A DNA stretch of 64,000 nt from Azohydromonas sediminis (lineage in GTDB: Bacteria > Pseudomonadota > Gammaproteobacteria > Burkholderiales > Burkholderiaceae_C). The stretch is from contig NZ_QOAZ01000006.1 of assembly GCF_003574675.1 (NCBI RefSeq), forward strand, positions 62,001-126,000, written 5' to 3'. The notes under the pieces are model-generated. The model made no database searches. It was given only the letters and a program-made list of their open reading frames with translations, and was not told the DNA's origin. Position 1 is the first letter of the stretch, and each line of letters starts with the position of its first letter. The translations under genes and the position numbers were made by a program. Shown here in pieces: positions 36,934-46,063 of this stretch.

Positions 36934-37533
36934 ATGCTGACCGTCCACAAGCTGATCCCCCAGGGCCGCGGCCTCGCGCCGGTGCTGGTGCGGCGCGCGG
37001 CGCACGTCGCGCTCGACTGGGACACCCGGCAGAAGAGCCGCTTCGACGCCACCGACTCGGCCGGGCGCCACCTCGGCGTGTTCCTGCCGCGCGGGCAGGT
37101 CGTGCGCGGCGGCGACGTGCTGGTGGCCGAGGACGGCTCGCTGATCCGCGTCGACGCGGCACCGCAGCCGGTGCTCGTCGTGCGCGCCTGCGCCGAGCAC
37201 GGGTCGGCGTTCGACCTGCTGCGCGCCGCCTACCACCTCGGCAACCGCCACGTGCCGCTCGAGGTGAAGCCCGACCACCTGAAGCTCGAACCCGACCACG
37301 TGCTGGCCGAGATGCTGCGCGCGATGCACCTGGTCGTGCACCAAGAGCACGCGCCGTTCGAGCCGGAGGCCGGCGCCTATGCCGCCACGGGTCACGGCCA
37401 TGCCCACGCCGCGTCGGCCGCGACGCACGGCCATGGTCATGCGCACGGCCATGTCCATGGACCGGGATGCAGCCACGATCACGGCCACGATCACGGCCAC
37501 GGACACGGGCATGGTCACGGTCACGACCACTGA
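36934..37533 (+). CDS. ureE: Urease nickel metallochaperone UreE
   Basis: A 199-residue UreE. The N-terminal peptide-binding and central metal-binding domains are normal ('[18 protein letters not shown]' region, with conserved His in 'GNRH'). The C-terminus has a long His-rich tail (about residues 150-199) with about 20 His interleaved with Gly, Ala and Asp and one Cys. It carries nickel to the UreDFG-urease complex; the tail probably stores extra nickel. Its promoter may be separate from that of ureABC because of the toxin-antitoxin insertion. Confidence 0.95.
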   Translation: MLTVHKLIPQGRGLAPVLVRRAAHVALDWDTRQKSRFDATDSAGRHLGVFLPRGQVVRGGDVLVAEDGSLIRVDAAPQPVLVVRACAEHGSAFDLLRAAYHLGNRHVPLEVKPDHLKLEPDHVLAEMLRAMHLVVHQEHAPFEPEAGAYAATGHGHAHAASAATHGHGHAHGHVHGPGCSHDHGHDHGHGHGHGHGHDH

Positions 37534-37539
37534 CGGGCC

Positions 37540-38238
37540 GTGAGCGAGGCGACCACGCTTTCCGCCGCGGCGCTGCTGCAGCTGATCTGGCTCGCGTCGC
37601 CGGCGCTGCCGGTGGGCGGCTTCAGCTACTCCGAGGGGCTCGAAGCGGCGGTCGACGCCGGCGTCGCGATCGACGAAGCGAGCACCCGCGACTGGCTGCT
37701 CGACCAGCTCGTGCTCGTGCAGGCGCGCAGCGACCTCGCCGCGGCCGCGTCGGCATGCGTCGCGTGGCAGGCGGGCGACCTCGCCCGTGTGCAGGCGCTC
37801 AACGCGTGGGTCGCCGGCACGCGCGAGTCGGCCGAACTGCGGCTGCAAAGCGAGCAGATGGGCCGCTCGCTCGCGCAGTGGCTGCGCCAGCGCCACCCCG
37901 GCGACGCGCGCATCGCGGCGCTCGACGCGCTCGCGCCGGCGCCGACCTGGCCCGTCGCGTTCGCGCTCGCCGCGGCGGCCACCGGCGCGCCGGTGCGCGA
38001 TGCACTGCTCGCGATGGCGTTCGGCTGGGCCGAAAACGCCGTGCAGGCCGCCGTGCGCGCGGTGCCGCTCGGCCAGAGTGCCGGCCAGCGCATCCTCGCC
38101 GCGCTCGCCGACGCGATTCCCGCCGCCGTCGACGACGCACTCGCGACGCCCGACGACCGCCGTCAGGCGTTCGCGCCGGGGCTCGCGATCCTGTCGGCGC
38201 GCCACGAAACCCAGTACTCGCGCCTGTTCCGCTCATGA
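37540..38238 (+). CDS. ureF: Urease accessory protein UreF
   Basis: A 232-residue UreF beginning with GTG: '[30 protein letters not shown]' is the family signature. UreF bridges UreD and UreG and gates GTP-dependent nickel insertion. It starts six bases after the ureE stop and overlaps ureG by four bases. Confidence 0.95.
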   Translation: MSEATTLSAAALLQLIWLASPALPVGGFSYSEGLEAAVDAGVAIDEASTRDWLLDQLVLVQARSDLAAAASACVAWQAGDLARVQALNAWVAGTRESAELRLQSEQMGRSLAQWLRQRHPGDARIAALDALAPAPTWPVAFALAAAATGAPVRDALLAMAFGWAENAVQAAVRAVPLGQSAGQRILAALADAIPAAVDDALATPDDRRQAFAPGLAILSARHETQYSRLFRS

Positions 38239-38894
38239 ACCCCCTGCACTCGATTCCCGGCCGCACGAAACCCCTGCCCCCGCTGCGCGTGGGCGTCGGC
38301 GGGCCCGTCGGTTCGGGCAAGACGACGCTCGTCGAGATGCTGTGCAAGGCGATGCGCGAGCGCTGGGACCTCGTCGTCGTCACCAACGACATCTACACCA
38401 AGGAAGACCAGCGCCTGCTGACGGTGGCCGGCGCGCTCGAGCCCGAGCGCATCATCGGCGTCGAGACCGGCGGCTGTCCGCACACCGCGATCCGCGAGGA
38501 CGCGTCGATCAACCTCGAGGCCGTCGACCGCCTGCTCGCGAAGTTCCCCGATGCCGACATCGTGTTCATCGAGTCGGGCGGCGACAACCTCGCAGCCACG
38601 TTCAGCCCCGAGCTGAGCGACCTGACGATCTACGTCATCGACGTCGCCGGCGGCGAGAAGATCCCGCGCAAGGGCGGGCCCGGCATCACGAAGAGCGACC
38701 TATTCGTCATCAACAAGACCGACCTCGCGCCGCACGTCGGTGCCGACCTCGCCGTGATGGAGGCCGACACCCGACGCATGCGCCCGAACCGGCCCTACGT
38801 GATGACCAACCTGCGCACGCAGCAGGGGCTGCAGCAGGTGATCGAGTTCATCGAGCGCAAGGGGCTGCTGACGGCATCGGCCACGTCACCCTGA
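38235..38894 (+). CDS. ureG: Urease accessory GTPase UreG
   Basis: A 219-residue SIMIBI-class GTPase: P-loop '[10 protein letters not shown]', nickel-binding '[17 protein letters not shown]' (Cys-Pro-His), '[15 protein letters not shown]' and base-recognition '[13 protein letters not shown]'. GTP hydrolysis drives nickel transfer into urease. The ATG overlaps the ureF stop (ATGA). It is the last urease gene here. Confidence 0.97.
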   Translation: MNPLHSIPGRTKPLPPLRVGVGGPVGSGKTTLVEMLCKAMRERWDLVVVTNDIYTKEDQRLLTVAGALEPERIIGVETGGCPHTAIREDASINLEAVDRLLAKFPDADIVFIESGGDNLAATFSPELSDLTIYVIDVAGGEKIPRKGGPGITKSDLFVINKTDLAPHVGADLAVMEADTRRMRPNRPYVMTNLRTQQGLQQVIEFIERKGLLTASATSP

Positions 38895-38937
38895 TCGCCT
38901 ATAGTCGGCCGGCACCGTCACACGTCAGGAGGTCGCG

Positions 38938-39441
38938 ATGGGTCTGATCAGTTTCATCAAGGAAGCCGGCGAGAAGCTCTTCGGCAAGGGCGAGGCCAAG
39001 GCCGCGCAGGAGGCCGCGGCGCAAGCCCCGAACCCGGAGAACATCGCGCGGTTGAACAAGGCCGCGGCCGACGCGATCGTCGCCTACATCGACACGATGG
39101 GGCTGAAGGTCGACGGACTCGCCGTCGAGTTCGACGGCGCCACGCGCACCGTGACGGTGTCGGGCCAGGTCGCCGACCAGGCGACGAAGGAGAAGGTCGT
39201 GCTGTGCTGCGGCAACGTCGAAGGCGTGGCCGCCGTCAACGACATGCTCGTCGTCGCGACGCCGCAGCCCGAGTCGAAGATCTACGTCGTCGTCAAGGGC
39301 GACACGCTGTCGAAGATCTCGAAGGAGTTCTACGGCACGCCGAACAAGTACATGCTGATCTTCGAGGCCAACAAGCCGATGCTCACGCACCCCGACAAGA
39401 TCTACCCGGGGCAGGCGCTGCGCATTCCGCCGGCGGCCTGA
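38938..39441 (+). CDS. BON and LysM domain protein (Kbp/YgaU-like)
   Basis: A 167-residue protein. The N-terminus 'MGLISFIKEAGEKLFGKGEAK' is that of Kbp (YgaU). A BON domain covers ~50-105 and a LysM domain ~112-163 ('YVVVKGDTLSKISKEFYGTPNKYMLIFEANKPML' region). E. coli Kbp binds potassium and supports growth at high K+. No signal peptide is seen. AGGAGG lies seven bases before the ATG. A strong hairpin spans its stop codon. Confidence 0.9.
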   Translation: MGLISFIKEAGEKLFGKGEAKAAQEAAAQAPNPENIARLNKAAADAIVAYIDTMGLKVDGLAVEFDGATRTVTVSGQVADQATKEKVVLCCGNVEGVAAVNDMLVVATPQPESKIYVVVKGDTLSKISKEFYGTPNKYMLIFEANKPMLTHPDKIYPGQALRIPPAA

Positions 39442-39451
39442 GCCGCCGGCG
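39428..39451. terminator. Hairpin spanning the kbp-like gene stop
   Basis: GCCGGCGGC (39429-39437) and GCCGCCGGC (39442-39450) form a perfect nine-pair stem, extended by one C-G pair, with a CTGA loop that includes the stop codon. It sits between convergent genes but lacks a T-run, so it may only slow polymerase or protect the 3' end. Confidence 0.3.
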
Positions 39452-39472
39452 CCCGGCGGGCCGCGCGCGCAA

Positions 39473-40498
39473 TCAACGCAGCGCCGGCGCCAGGTGCCGC
39501 AGCGCGATCGCGAGGCTCTCGCCGACGCCCGCGCCGAAGCGCCGCGCGAGCCGCTCGGCGAGGTTGCCGCGCTGCGTGTAGTCGATGATCTCCTCGGCCT
39601 TGACGATCTCGCGCGCGACGTAGTCGAGGCTGCCGGTGCGGTCGGCGAGACCGAGCTCGATGGCCTGCTCGCCGTTCCAGAACAGCCCCGAGAACAGCTC
39701 GGGCGTATCCTTGAGCCGGTCGCCGCGGCCCTGGCGCACGACGGCGATGAACTGCTGGTGGATCTGGTCGATCAGCGCCTGCGCGTGCGCGACGTGGCGC
39801 TCGTTCTGCGGCGAGAACGGGTCGAGCATGCCCTTGTTCTCGCCGGCGGTCAGCAGCCGGCGCTCGATGCCGAGCTTGTCCATCGCGCCGGTGAAACCGA
39901 AGCCGTCCATCAGCACGCCGATGCTGCCCACCAGGCTCGCCTTGTCGACGAAGATCTCGTCGGCCGCCGCGGCGATGTAGTAGGCGCCCGAGGCGCAGAC
40001 CTCCTCGACGACCGCGTACACCGGCTTGCCGTGCAGCGCCTTCAGGCGCCGGATCTCGTCGTGCACGATGCCGGCCTGCACCGGGCTGCCGCCGGGGCTG
40101 TTGATGCGCAGCACGACGGCCTGCGCGCCCTTGTCCTCGAATGCGGCGCGCAGGCCCGAGACGATGGTGTCGGCGCTCGCCTCGGCGTCGGCTGCGATCG
40201 CGCCACTGACCTCGACCAGCGCGGTGTGCGGCCCGGCCGGCGCCGCCGGGCCGCGGCTCTCGACGAAGATCGCATAGGCGACCGCGACGAACAGCCCGAA
40301 CCACGCGAGGCGGAAGAACACGCGCCAGCGCCGCTCGCTGCGCCGGTCGCGCAGCAGGTCGTGCACGAGGCGCTCGACGGTGTGCTCGAGGCTGGGGTTG
40401 CCGGCTGGCGGCGGCACCGGGCGCGTGGCTGCGGGTTCGAACGCGCCGCCGGCGCCAGCGGGCGACGGCGACGCGGGGGTGTCGTCGGTAGGGGTCAT
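39473..40498 (-). CDS. S49 family signal peptide peptidase (SppA-type)
   Basis: A 341-residue membrane peptidase with one N-terminal anchor ('VFFRLAWFGLFVAVAYAIFV', residues ~60-80) preceded by a Pro-rich cytosolic stretch. The catalytic Ser is in 'EVCASGAYYIAAAADEIF' and a candidate base Lys further on in 'KLGIERRLLTAGENKGMLDPF'. 'LRINSPGGSPVQ' is the oxyanion region. The length suits the short SppA36K/SohB class. It degrades cleaved signal peptides or membrane proteins. Confidence 0.92.
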   Translation of the reverse strand: MTPTDDTPASPSPAGAGGAFEPAATRPVPPPAGNPSLEHTVERLVHDLLRDRRSERRWRVFFRLAWFGLFVAVAYAIFVESRGPAAPAGPHTALVEVSGAIAADAEASADTIVSGLRAAFEDKGAQAVVLRINSPGGSPVQAGIVHDEIRRLKALHGKPVYAVVEEVCASGAYYIAAAADEIFVDKASLVGSIGVLMDGFGFTGAMDKLGIERRLLTAGENKGMLDPFSPQNERHVAHAQALIDQIHQQFIAVVRQGRGDRLKDTPELFSGLFWNGEQAIELGLADRTGSLDYVAREIVKAEEIIDYTQRGNLAERLARRFGAGVGESLAIALRHLAPALR

Positions 40499-40511
40499 CG
40501 GGGGAGCGGGT

Positions 40512-40913
40512 TCAGGTGGGCGCGCGGCCGCTGCGCGCAGCGGGGCGGATCGCCGGCGAAGGATACCAATACACCCCGTCGGCGCGCTCCTCGACGGCGA
40601 TCGCGGTCAGACGCCCGTGGCCGCACGGTCCGCCGACGCAGCGGCCGCTGCCCGCCTCGTAGGTCGCGCCGTGCACCGCGCAGACGATGTGGCGCCGATC
40701 GGCGTCGAGGAACTCGCCGGGTACCCAGTCGAGCTCGCTGGGCACGTGCACGCAGCGGTTGACGTAGGCGACGACGCGCCCGTCGACGCGCAGCGCGAAC
40801 GCGCGCACCGCCTCGCCGTGCCAGACGACGTCGAACAGGTGCGCGCGGCCGCGCTCGGCCAGCGCGTCGCCGGCACAGAGGAACAGCGCCTCGCCGGCGT
40901 CGGGCTCAGCCAT
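40512..40913 (-). CDS. Rieske [2Fe-2S] ferredoxin-type protein
   Basis: A 133-residue protein with the two Rieske cluster motifs 'CVHV' (Cys-x-His) and 'CAVHGATYEAGSGRCVGGPCGHG' (Cys-x2-His plus the loop). No oxygenase domain follows, so it resembles the small ferredoxin-type Rieske proteins that are common next to phosphoglycolate-phosphatase-like genes in Burkholderiales. Electron partner unknown. It overlaps the HAD gene by eight bases and ends 13 bases before sppA starts, so the four leftward genes rluC, HAD, Rieske, sppA form an operon. Confidence 0.88.
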   Translation of the reverse strand: MAEPDAGEALFLCAGDALAERGRAHLFDVVWHGEAVRAFALRVDGRVVAYVNRCVHVPSELDWVPGEFLDADRRHIVCAVHGATYEAGSGRCVGGPCGHGRLTAIAVEERADGVYWYPSPAIRPAARSGRAPT

Positions 40914-41562
40914 GCGCGAGCAGCCAGTCGTGCAGTTCGCGCGGGCTGTGCGCGACCGCCAGCGGCGCAAAGCCCGCGAACGACTCGTGACCGTGCGCGC
41001 CGTAGGTCACCGCGACGCTCGCGGTGCCGGCATTGGCGGCGAGCTGCAGGTCGTGCGTCGTGTCGCCGACCATCAGCGTGCGCTCGGGCGGCACGTCGAG
41101 CTCGTCCATCAGCTCGAGCAGCATGCGCGGGTGCGGCTTGCTCGCCGTCTCGTCGGCGGTGCGCGTCGCGTCGAACACGCCGCGCAGCTGCGCGTGCGCG
41201 AGCGCCTCGTTCAGGCCCTGGCGGCCCTTGCCGGTGGCCACCGCGAGCAGCTGGTTGCGCGCCTTCAGCGCCGCCAGCATCTCGAGCACGCCGTCGAACA
41301 GCGACAGCGCGTGCTGGCGCGCGAAGTAGTGGTGGCGGTAGCGTCGCCCGAGCTCGGGGTAGCGCTCGGGCGGCAGCGCCGGTGCGGCGTGGCGCAGCGC
41401 ATCGTGCAGCCCGAGCCCGATCACGTAGGCGGCGTCGGCGTCGCTCGGCACCGCGATGCCGAGGTCGCGGCACGCGTCCTGGATGCAGCGCACGATCAGC
41501 GCCGTCGAGTCGAACAGCGTGCCGTCCCAGTCGAAGACGACGAGGTCGAAGCGGCGGGTCAT
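40906..41562 (-). CDS. HAD-IA hydrolase, phosphoglycolate phosphatase-like
   Basis: A 218-residue HAD phosphatase: 'FDWDGTLFDS' holds the nucleophile and acid Asp residues, 'VATGKGRQGL' motif II, 'SKPHPRMLLEL' motif III Lys, and 'MVGDTTHDLQLA' motif IV. The helical cap is of the Gph/PGP type. The substrate cannot be fixed; nucleotide or glycolate phosphates are typical. Its start overlaps the rluC stop by one base. Confidence 0.9.
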   Translation of the reverse strand: MTRRFDLVVFDWDGTLFDSTALIVRCIQDACRDLGIAVPSDADAAYVIGLGLHDALRHAAPALPPERYPELGRRYRHHYFARQHALSLFDGVLEMLAALKARNQLLAVATGKGRQGLNEALAHAQLRGVFDATRTADETASKPHPRMLLELMDELDVPPERTLMVGDTTHDLQLAANAGTASVAVTYGAHGHESFAGFAPLAVAHSPRELHDWLLAHG

Positions 41563-42533
41563 CACGCAGAGGTGGGGCCGCGCAGCGTGTCGATCAAGGC
41601 CGCGCATTCTGCCGGCAGCGGCGACTCGAGGTCGACCGCCTGGCCGGTGGCCGGGTGCGCGAAGCGCAGCCGCCGCGCGTGCAGGAACATGCGCGCGAAG
41701 CGCACGCCGGCGAGCACTTCGCCACGCGCCCACGCGCGGTTCCACGCGAAGTCGCCGTACTTCGGGTCGCCGAGGATCGGGTGGCCGCCGTGCGCGAGGT
41801 GCACGCGGATCTGGTGCGTGCGCCCGGTCTTGATCGTCACGTCGAGCAGGCTGCACGCCACCGGCGCGTCGGCGCGGGCGCCGAAGCGCTCGAGCGGGCG
41901 CACCAGCGTGATCGCGCGGCGCGCCTGCTCGTGCGCGGCGTCGACGACGCGCACGTGGCGCTCGCCGGCAGCGTCGAGCGTGCGCAGCAGCGGCAGGTCG
42001 ATCACGCGCTGGCGCGCCGGCCAGTGCCCGCGCACCAGCGCGGCGTAGACCTTGTCGGTGTCGCGCGCGCGGAACTGGTCCTGCAGCCGCACGAGCGCGC
42101 TGCGCTTCTTGGCCAGCAGCAAGATGCCCGAGGTCTCCTTGTCGAGCCGGTGCACGAGTTCGAGGAAGCGCTCGCCCGGGCGCGCGCGGCGCAACTGCTC
42201 GATGACGCCGAAGCTCACGCCGCTGCCGCCGTGCACCGCGACGCCGGCGGGCTTGTCGATCGCGAGCAGGTGCTCGTCCTCGTACAGCAGCGCGAACTCG
42301 CGCGCCGGCACCGCGGGCGCCGGCGCAGCCGCCGCCACGCGCACCGGCGGCACGCGCACGACGTCGCCGGCGGCCAGCCGCGTGTCGGCCGCGGCGCGGC
42401 CCTTGTTGACGCGCACCTCGCCGCCGCGGATCAGCCGGTAGACGTGCGTCTTCGGCACGCCCTTGAGCAGGCGCAGCAGGAAGTTGTCGAGCCGCTGTCC
42501 GGCGCTCGCCTCGTCGACGCCGACGTGCCGCAC
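41562..42533 (-). CDS. rluC: 23S rRNA pseudouridine synthase RluC
   Basis: About 323 residues: S4 domain ('AGQRLDNFLLRLLKGVPKTHVYRLIRGGEVRVNKGR') then the RluA-type catalytic domain with 'HRLDKETSGILLLAKK' holding the catalytic Asp, and 'KTGRTHQIRVHLAHGGHPILGDPKYGD'. RluC modifies three uridines of 23S rRNA. The GTG at 42533 gives the E. coli length; TTG (42647) or GTG (42638) would extend it over the rne promoter and are less likely. The divergent rluC/rne pair is the same as in E. coli. Confidence 0.92.
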   Translation of the reverse strand: MRHVGVDEASAGQRLDNFLLRLLKGVPKTHVYRLIRGGEVRVNKGRAAADTRLAAGDVVRVPPVRVAAAAPAPAVPAREFALLYEDEHLLAIDKPAGVAVHGGSGVSFGVIEQLRRARPGERFLELVHRLDKETSGILLLAKKRSALVRLQDQFRARDTDKVYAALVRGHWPARQRVIDLPLLRTLDAAGERHVRVVDAAHEQARRAITLVRPLERFGARADAPVACSLLDVTIKTGRTHQIRVHLAHGGHPILGDPKYGDFAWNRAWARGEVLAGVRFARMFLHARRLRFAHPATGQAVDLESPLPAECAALIDTLRGPTSA

Positions 42534-42620
42534 CTCGGCCGCGACGGTCGCAGCGCCCGCCCCCGTCTGGCCGGCACCGACGCCGCTTTTCCGCCGCTCG
42601 GCCGCCCCGGGGCCAGGCCC

Positions 42621-43186
42621 TATAATTCGCGCGCGCACCCGATGCAAGTAAGTGCTTGATTCGATTCAGTGTACCCGGGCACTTGCCGGGCGTTGGGAAG
42701 GCGCAACCCCGGTGATGCAACACCGCCGGGCGGCGACGGGTGCGGTCCCGACGTGACCGTGCAGCCGCCGGCCGGAGGTGGAAGAGACGCCACCAGAAGA
42801 AGAATCCCGCCGCGACGCGATGGCCTCGCGGCACCGACCAGGTTGATCGACGCAACGGCGGTCACGCCGTTCGCGCCCGCGCCGCAGTGAACGCGCATCC
42901 GTCCTCCCCCTGCCTTGCCGATCCGCAGCCGCCGGTGTCACGAGCACCCGCGCGCGGGGCGCGTCGCACCGACGCGCCGCCAGGCGGGCCCGAGGGTCGG
43001 GCGCACGCCCGCACCGACGCGCACGTGGCTCTGCCAGCGCGCTGACCGCCTCGCGGTTGGCGGCCGGCCCCGGCCAGTTCCTCCCCGGTTCTTCTTCGGC
43101 GGCTCGTGCATCGATGCGCCGTCGGCCGCGTGCCGCCGGCGCGCTGCAGTGCGGCCGCGCGACGCGCGGCCATCGATGGAGTGCAC
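42621..43186 (+). promoter_or_regulatory. rne promoter and long 5' leader
   Basis: A perfect TATAAT (42621-42626) lies about 560 bases before the rne start, without an obvious -35 hexamer. The leader between holds no credible gene. It contains several GC-rich inverted repeats, for example CCCGGGCACTTGCCGGG (42674-42690) and paired ATCGAT segments near 43107 and 43170. E. coli rne has a 361-base structured leader through which RNase E shortens its own mRNA; this leader probably does the same. Confidence 0.55.
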
Positions 43187-46021
43187 ATGAAACGCATGCT
43201 GATCAACGCCACGCAGCCCGAGGAGCGGCGGCTGGCGATCGTCGACGGGCAGAAGCTGCTCGACTTCGAGACCGAGATCGAGGGGCGCGAGCAGCGCAAG
43301 GGCAACATCTACAAGGCCGTCGTCACGCGCGTCGAGCCGAGTCTGGAGGCCTGCTTCGTCGACTACGGCGAGGACCGCCACGGCTTCCTGCCGTTCAAGG
43401 AGATCTCGAAGAACTACTTCCGCGAAGGCGTCGACGCCAAGACCGCCAAGATCGGCGACGCGATCAAGGAAGGCCAGGAACTGCTGGTGCAGGTCGAGAA
43501 GGAGGAGCGCGGCAACAAGGGCGCGGCGCTGACGACCTTCATCAGCCTGGCCGGGCGCTACCTCGTGCTGATGCCCAACAACCCGCGCGGCGGCGGCGTG
43601 AGCCGGCGCATCGAGGGCGAGGACCGCGAGGAACTCAAGGAGGCGATGGACCAGCTCGAGTACCCGAAGGGCATGAGCCTGATCGCGCGCACCGCCGGCA
43701 TCGGGCGCAGCGCCGCCGAGCTGCAGTGGGACCTGAACTACCTGCTCAAGCTGTGGGACGCGATCGACGGCGCCGCCAAGGCCGGCAAGGGCGCGTTCCT
43801 GATCTACCAGGAGTCGTCGCTGGTGATCCGCGCGATCCGCGACTACTTCACTGCCGACATCGGCGAGATCCTGATCGACACCGACGACATCTACGAGCAG
43901 GCGCACCAGTTCATGAACCACGTGATGCCCGAGATGGCTTCACGGGTCAAGCGCTACCGCGACAACGCGCCGCTGTTCAGCCGCTTCCAGATCGAGCACC
44001 AGATCGAGACCGCGTTCAGCCGCACCGTGAACCTGCCTTCGGGCGGCGCGATCGTGATCGACCACACCGAGGCGCTGGTGGCGGTCGACGTCAACTCGGC
44101 GCGTGCCACGCGCGGCACCGACATCGAGGAGACGGCCACGCGCACCAACCTCGAGGCGGCCGATGAGATCGCGCGCCAGATGCGGCTGCGCGACCTGGGC
44201 GGGCTGATCGTCGTCGACTTCATCGACATGGAGGAGAGCAAGAACCGCCGCGAAGTCGAGCAGCGCCTGCGCGACGCGCTGCGCCAGGACCGCGCGCGCG
44301 TGCAGTTCAGCTCGATCTCCAAGTTCGGCCTGCTCGAACTCAGCCGCCAGCGGCTGCGCCCGGCGCTCAGCGAGGGCAGCCACATCACCTGCCCGCGCTG
44401 CAACGGCACCGGCCACATCCGCGACACCGAGAGTTCCGCGCTGCAGATCCTGCGCATGGTGCAGGAAGAGGCGATGAAGGAGAACACCGCCGCCGTGCAC
44501 GTGCAGGTCCCGGTCGAGGTGACGAGCTTCCTGCTCAACGAGAAGCGCAACGAGATCACGAAGATCGAGCTGAAGCAGCGTGTCACGGTGCTGCTGATTC
44601 CGAACCCGCACCTCGAGACGCCGAACTACAAGCTCGAGCGGCTGCGCCACGACGACCCGCGCCTGGAGACCTACCGCGCCAGCTACACGATGATCGAGGA
44701 GCCCGACGACGAGGTCGGCATCACGCGGCGCGAGAAGGCGCGCACCAAGCAGGAGCCGGTGATCAAGGGCGTGCTGCCCGACGTGCCGGCCCCGGTCGAA
44801 GCGAAGCCCGCGCCCGCCCCGGCGCCGGCGCCCGCCGCGGCGCCCGCACCGGCCCCTGCGGCGGCCGCCCCCGCGCCGGCCGCACCGGCGGCCGAGGCGC
44901 CGCCAGCAGCCGGCAGCGGCTTCTTCGGCTGGGTGCGCAAGCTCTTCGGTGCCGCGCCCGCCGCGGCGCCCGCGCCGGCCCCTGCGGCGGCCGCCCCCGC
45001 CGCGGCCGCCGAGACCACCGAGACGCGCCGTGAGGGCCGCGGCGACGAGCGACGCGGCGAACGCGGCGGCCGGGGCCGCGGCGGCGAGCGACGCGGCGAC
45101 CGCCGTGGCGACGAACGCCGCGCCGAACGGCGCGAGTCGGCCCGCGCCGCCGAGGCCGCGAAACCGGCGGCGGCCGACACCGACCGCGCCGCGCGCCCCG
45201 AGCGCAGCGCCGCCGAGGTCTCGCTGACCGAGGCCGAGCTGGCCACCGCCTTCGCCGACACGCAGCCCGGAAGCGACGCCGGCAACGGCGAGGGCCGTGA
45301 GGGTCGCCGCCGCCGCGGACGCCGCGGCGGGCGCGGCCGCGACACCGCGCGCAACGGCGGCGCCGGCGAACGCGTGGCCGAGGGCGGCGCCGAGTTCGAC
45401 GCAGCCGAACCGGCCGAGACGCTGCCGCCGGCCGCCGTCGCCGAGACGGCCCCGACGGCCGACATGCCCGCCGAGGTCAGTGCCGCCGGCCTGGCCGAAG
45501 AAGTCGTGGCCGACGCCGCTGCCGGCGAGGCCGAGCGGCGCGGCCGCCGCCGCCGTCGCCGCCCGCGCCGCGAGCGTGCCGAAGGCGAGACCGCGCTGGC
45601 CGAAAGCGACGTGATCGACAGCGACGCCGTCGAAGGCGAGGCGGCCGAGCCGCAGGCGCTGGCCGCCGCGCTCGACGAGGTCGCCGAAGGCCCGGCCGCC
45701 GAGGCGCCGGTGCCGGCGCCCGCGGTGGCGGCGCCGGCGCCCGTCGTGACGCCGGCGCCCGTCGCGCGTGTCGAGCCCTACGTGCTGCCGGCGGCCGAAC
45801 TGGTCGCGGTGGCGCAAGCCGCCGGGCTCGAGTGGGTCCACACCGACGCCGACAAGGCGCGCGCGGCCCAGGAGGCGATCGCCAACGAGCCGCAGCCGAT
45901 CCGCGTGCCGCGCGAGCGCAAGCCGATCGTCGTCGCCGACGAAGGCCCGCTGGTGCTGGTCGAGACGCGGCGCGACCTGTCGCAGATGAAGCTGCCGTTC
46001 GAGATCGGCGCGCGGCACTGA
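43187..46021 (+). CDS. rne: Ribonuclease E
   Basis: A 944-residue endoribonuclease. The catalytic half (residues 1-~520) has the S1 domain (~38-120), the DNase I-like site with '[11 protein letters not shown]' (Asp near 302) and a second Asp in '[11 protein letters not shown]', and the Zn-link 'CPRCNGTGH' near 402-405. The rest is disordered: Ala/Pro-rich linkers, Arg-rich RNA-binding stretches, and a conserved beta-proteobacterial tail ('[11 protein letters not shown]', '[14 protein letters not shown]'). It starts mRNA decay and processes rRNA and tRNA as the degradosome scaffold. The linker contains an internal 46-base duplication (44829-44874 and 44955-45000). Start ATG 43187 begins '[13 protein letters not shown]'. 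Confidence 0.97.
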   Translation: MKRMLINATQPEERRLAIVDGQKLLDFETEIEGREQRKGNIYKAVVTRVEPSLEACFVDYGEDRHGFLPFKEISKNYFREGVDAKTAKIGDAIKEGQELLVQVEKEERGNKGAALTTFISLAGRYLVLMPNNPRGGGVSRRIEGEDREELKEAMDQLEYPKGMSLIARTAGIGRSAAELQWDLNYLLKLWDAIDGAAKAGKGAFLIYQESSLVIRAIRDYFTADIGEILIDTDDIYEQAHQFMNHVMPEMASRVKRYRDNAPLFSRFQIEHQIETAFSRTVNLPSGGAIVIDHTEALVAVDVNSARATRGTDIEETATRTNLEAADEIARQMRLRDLGGLIVVDFIDMEESKNRREVEQRLRDALRQDRARVQFSSISKFGLLELSRQRLRPALSEGSHITCPRCNGTGHIRDTESSALQILRMVQEEAMKENTAAVHVQVPVEVTSFLLNEKRNEITKIELKQRVTVLLIPNPHLETPNYKLERLRHDDPRLETYRASYTMIEEPDDEVGITRREKARTKQEPVIKGVLPDVPAPVEAKPAPAPAPAPAAAPAPAPAAAAPAPAAPAAEAPPAAGSGFFGWVRKLFGAAPAAAPAPAPAAAAPAAAAETTETRREGRGDERRGERGGRGRGGERRGDRRGDERRAERRESARAAEAAKPAAADTDRAARPERSAAEVSLTEAELATAFADTQPGSDAGNGEGREGRRRRGRRGGRGRDTARNGGAGERVAEGGAEFDAAEPAETLPPAAVAETAPTADMPAEVSAAGLAEEVVADAAAGEAERRGRRRRRRPRRERAEGETALAESDVIDSDAVEGEAAEPQALAAALDEVAEGPAAEAPVPAPAVAAPAPVVTPAPVARVEPYVLPAAELVAVAQAAGLEWVHTDADKARAAQEAIANEPQPIRVPRERKPIVVADEGPLVLVETRRDLSQMKLPFEIGARH

Positions 46022-46033
46022 GGCGCGCCGCGG

Positions 46034-46055
46034 CCCGCCGCGCGGCGGCGGCGGG
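46034..46055. terminator. GC-rich hairpin between convergent rne and oligomer hydrolase
   Basis: CCCGCCGC (46034-46041) pairs with GCGGCGGG (46048-46055) across a six-base loop, in the 42-base gap between two stops. No T-run follows, so it is a weak terminator candidate for either strand. Confidence 0.25.
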
Positions 46056-46063
46056 CGCCCCGC

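Noticed and set aside
37380-37533. Short tandem repeats suggestive of a CRISPR or satellite
   Set aside because: They are GGNCAC/CAT codons for the His-rich UreE tail, in frame, without spacers.
42534-42647. N-terminal extension of RluC to a TTG at 42647
   Set aside because: It would place coding sequence over the rne TATAAT box and adds a Gly/Ala/Arg-rich stretch not typical of the family. The GTG at 42533 gives normal length.
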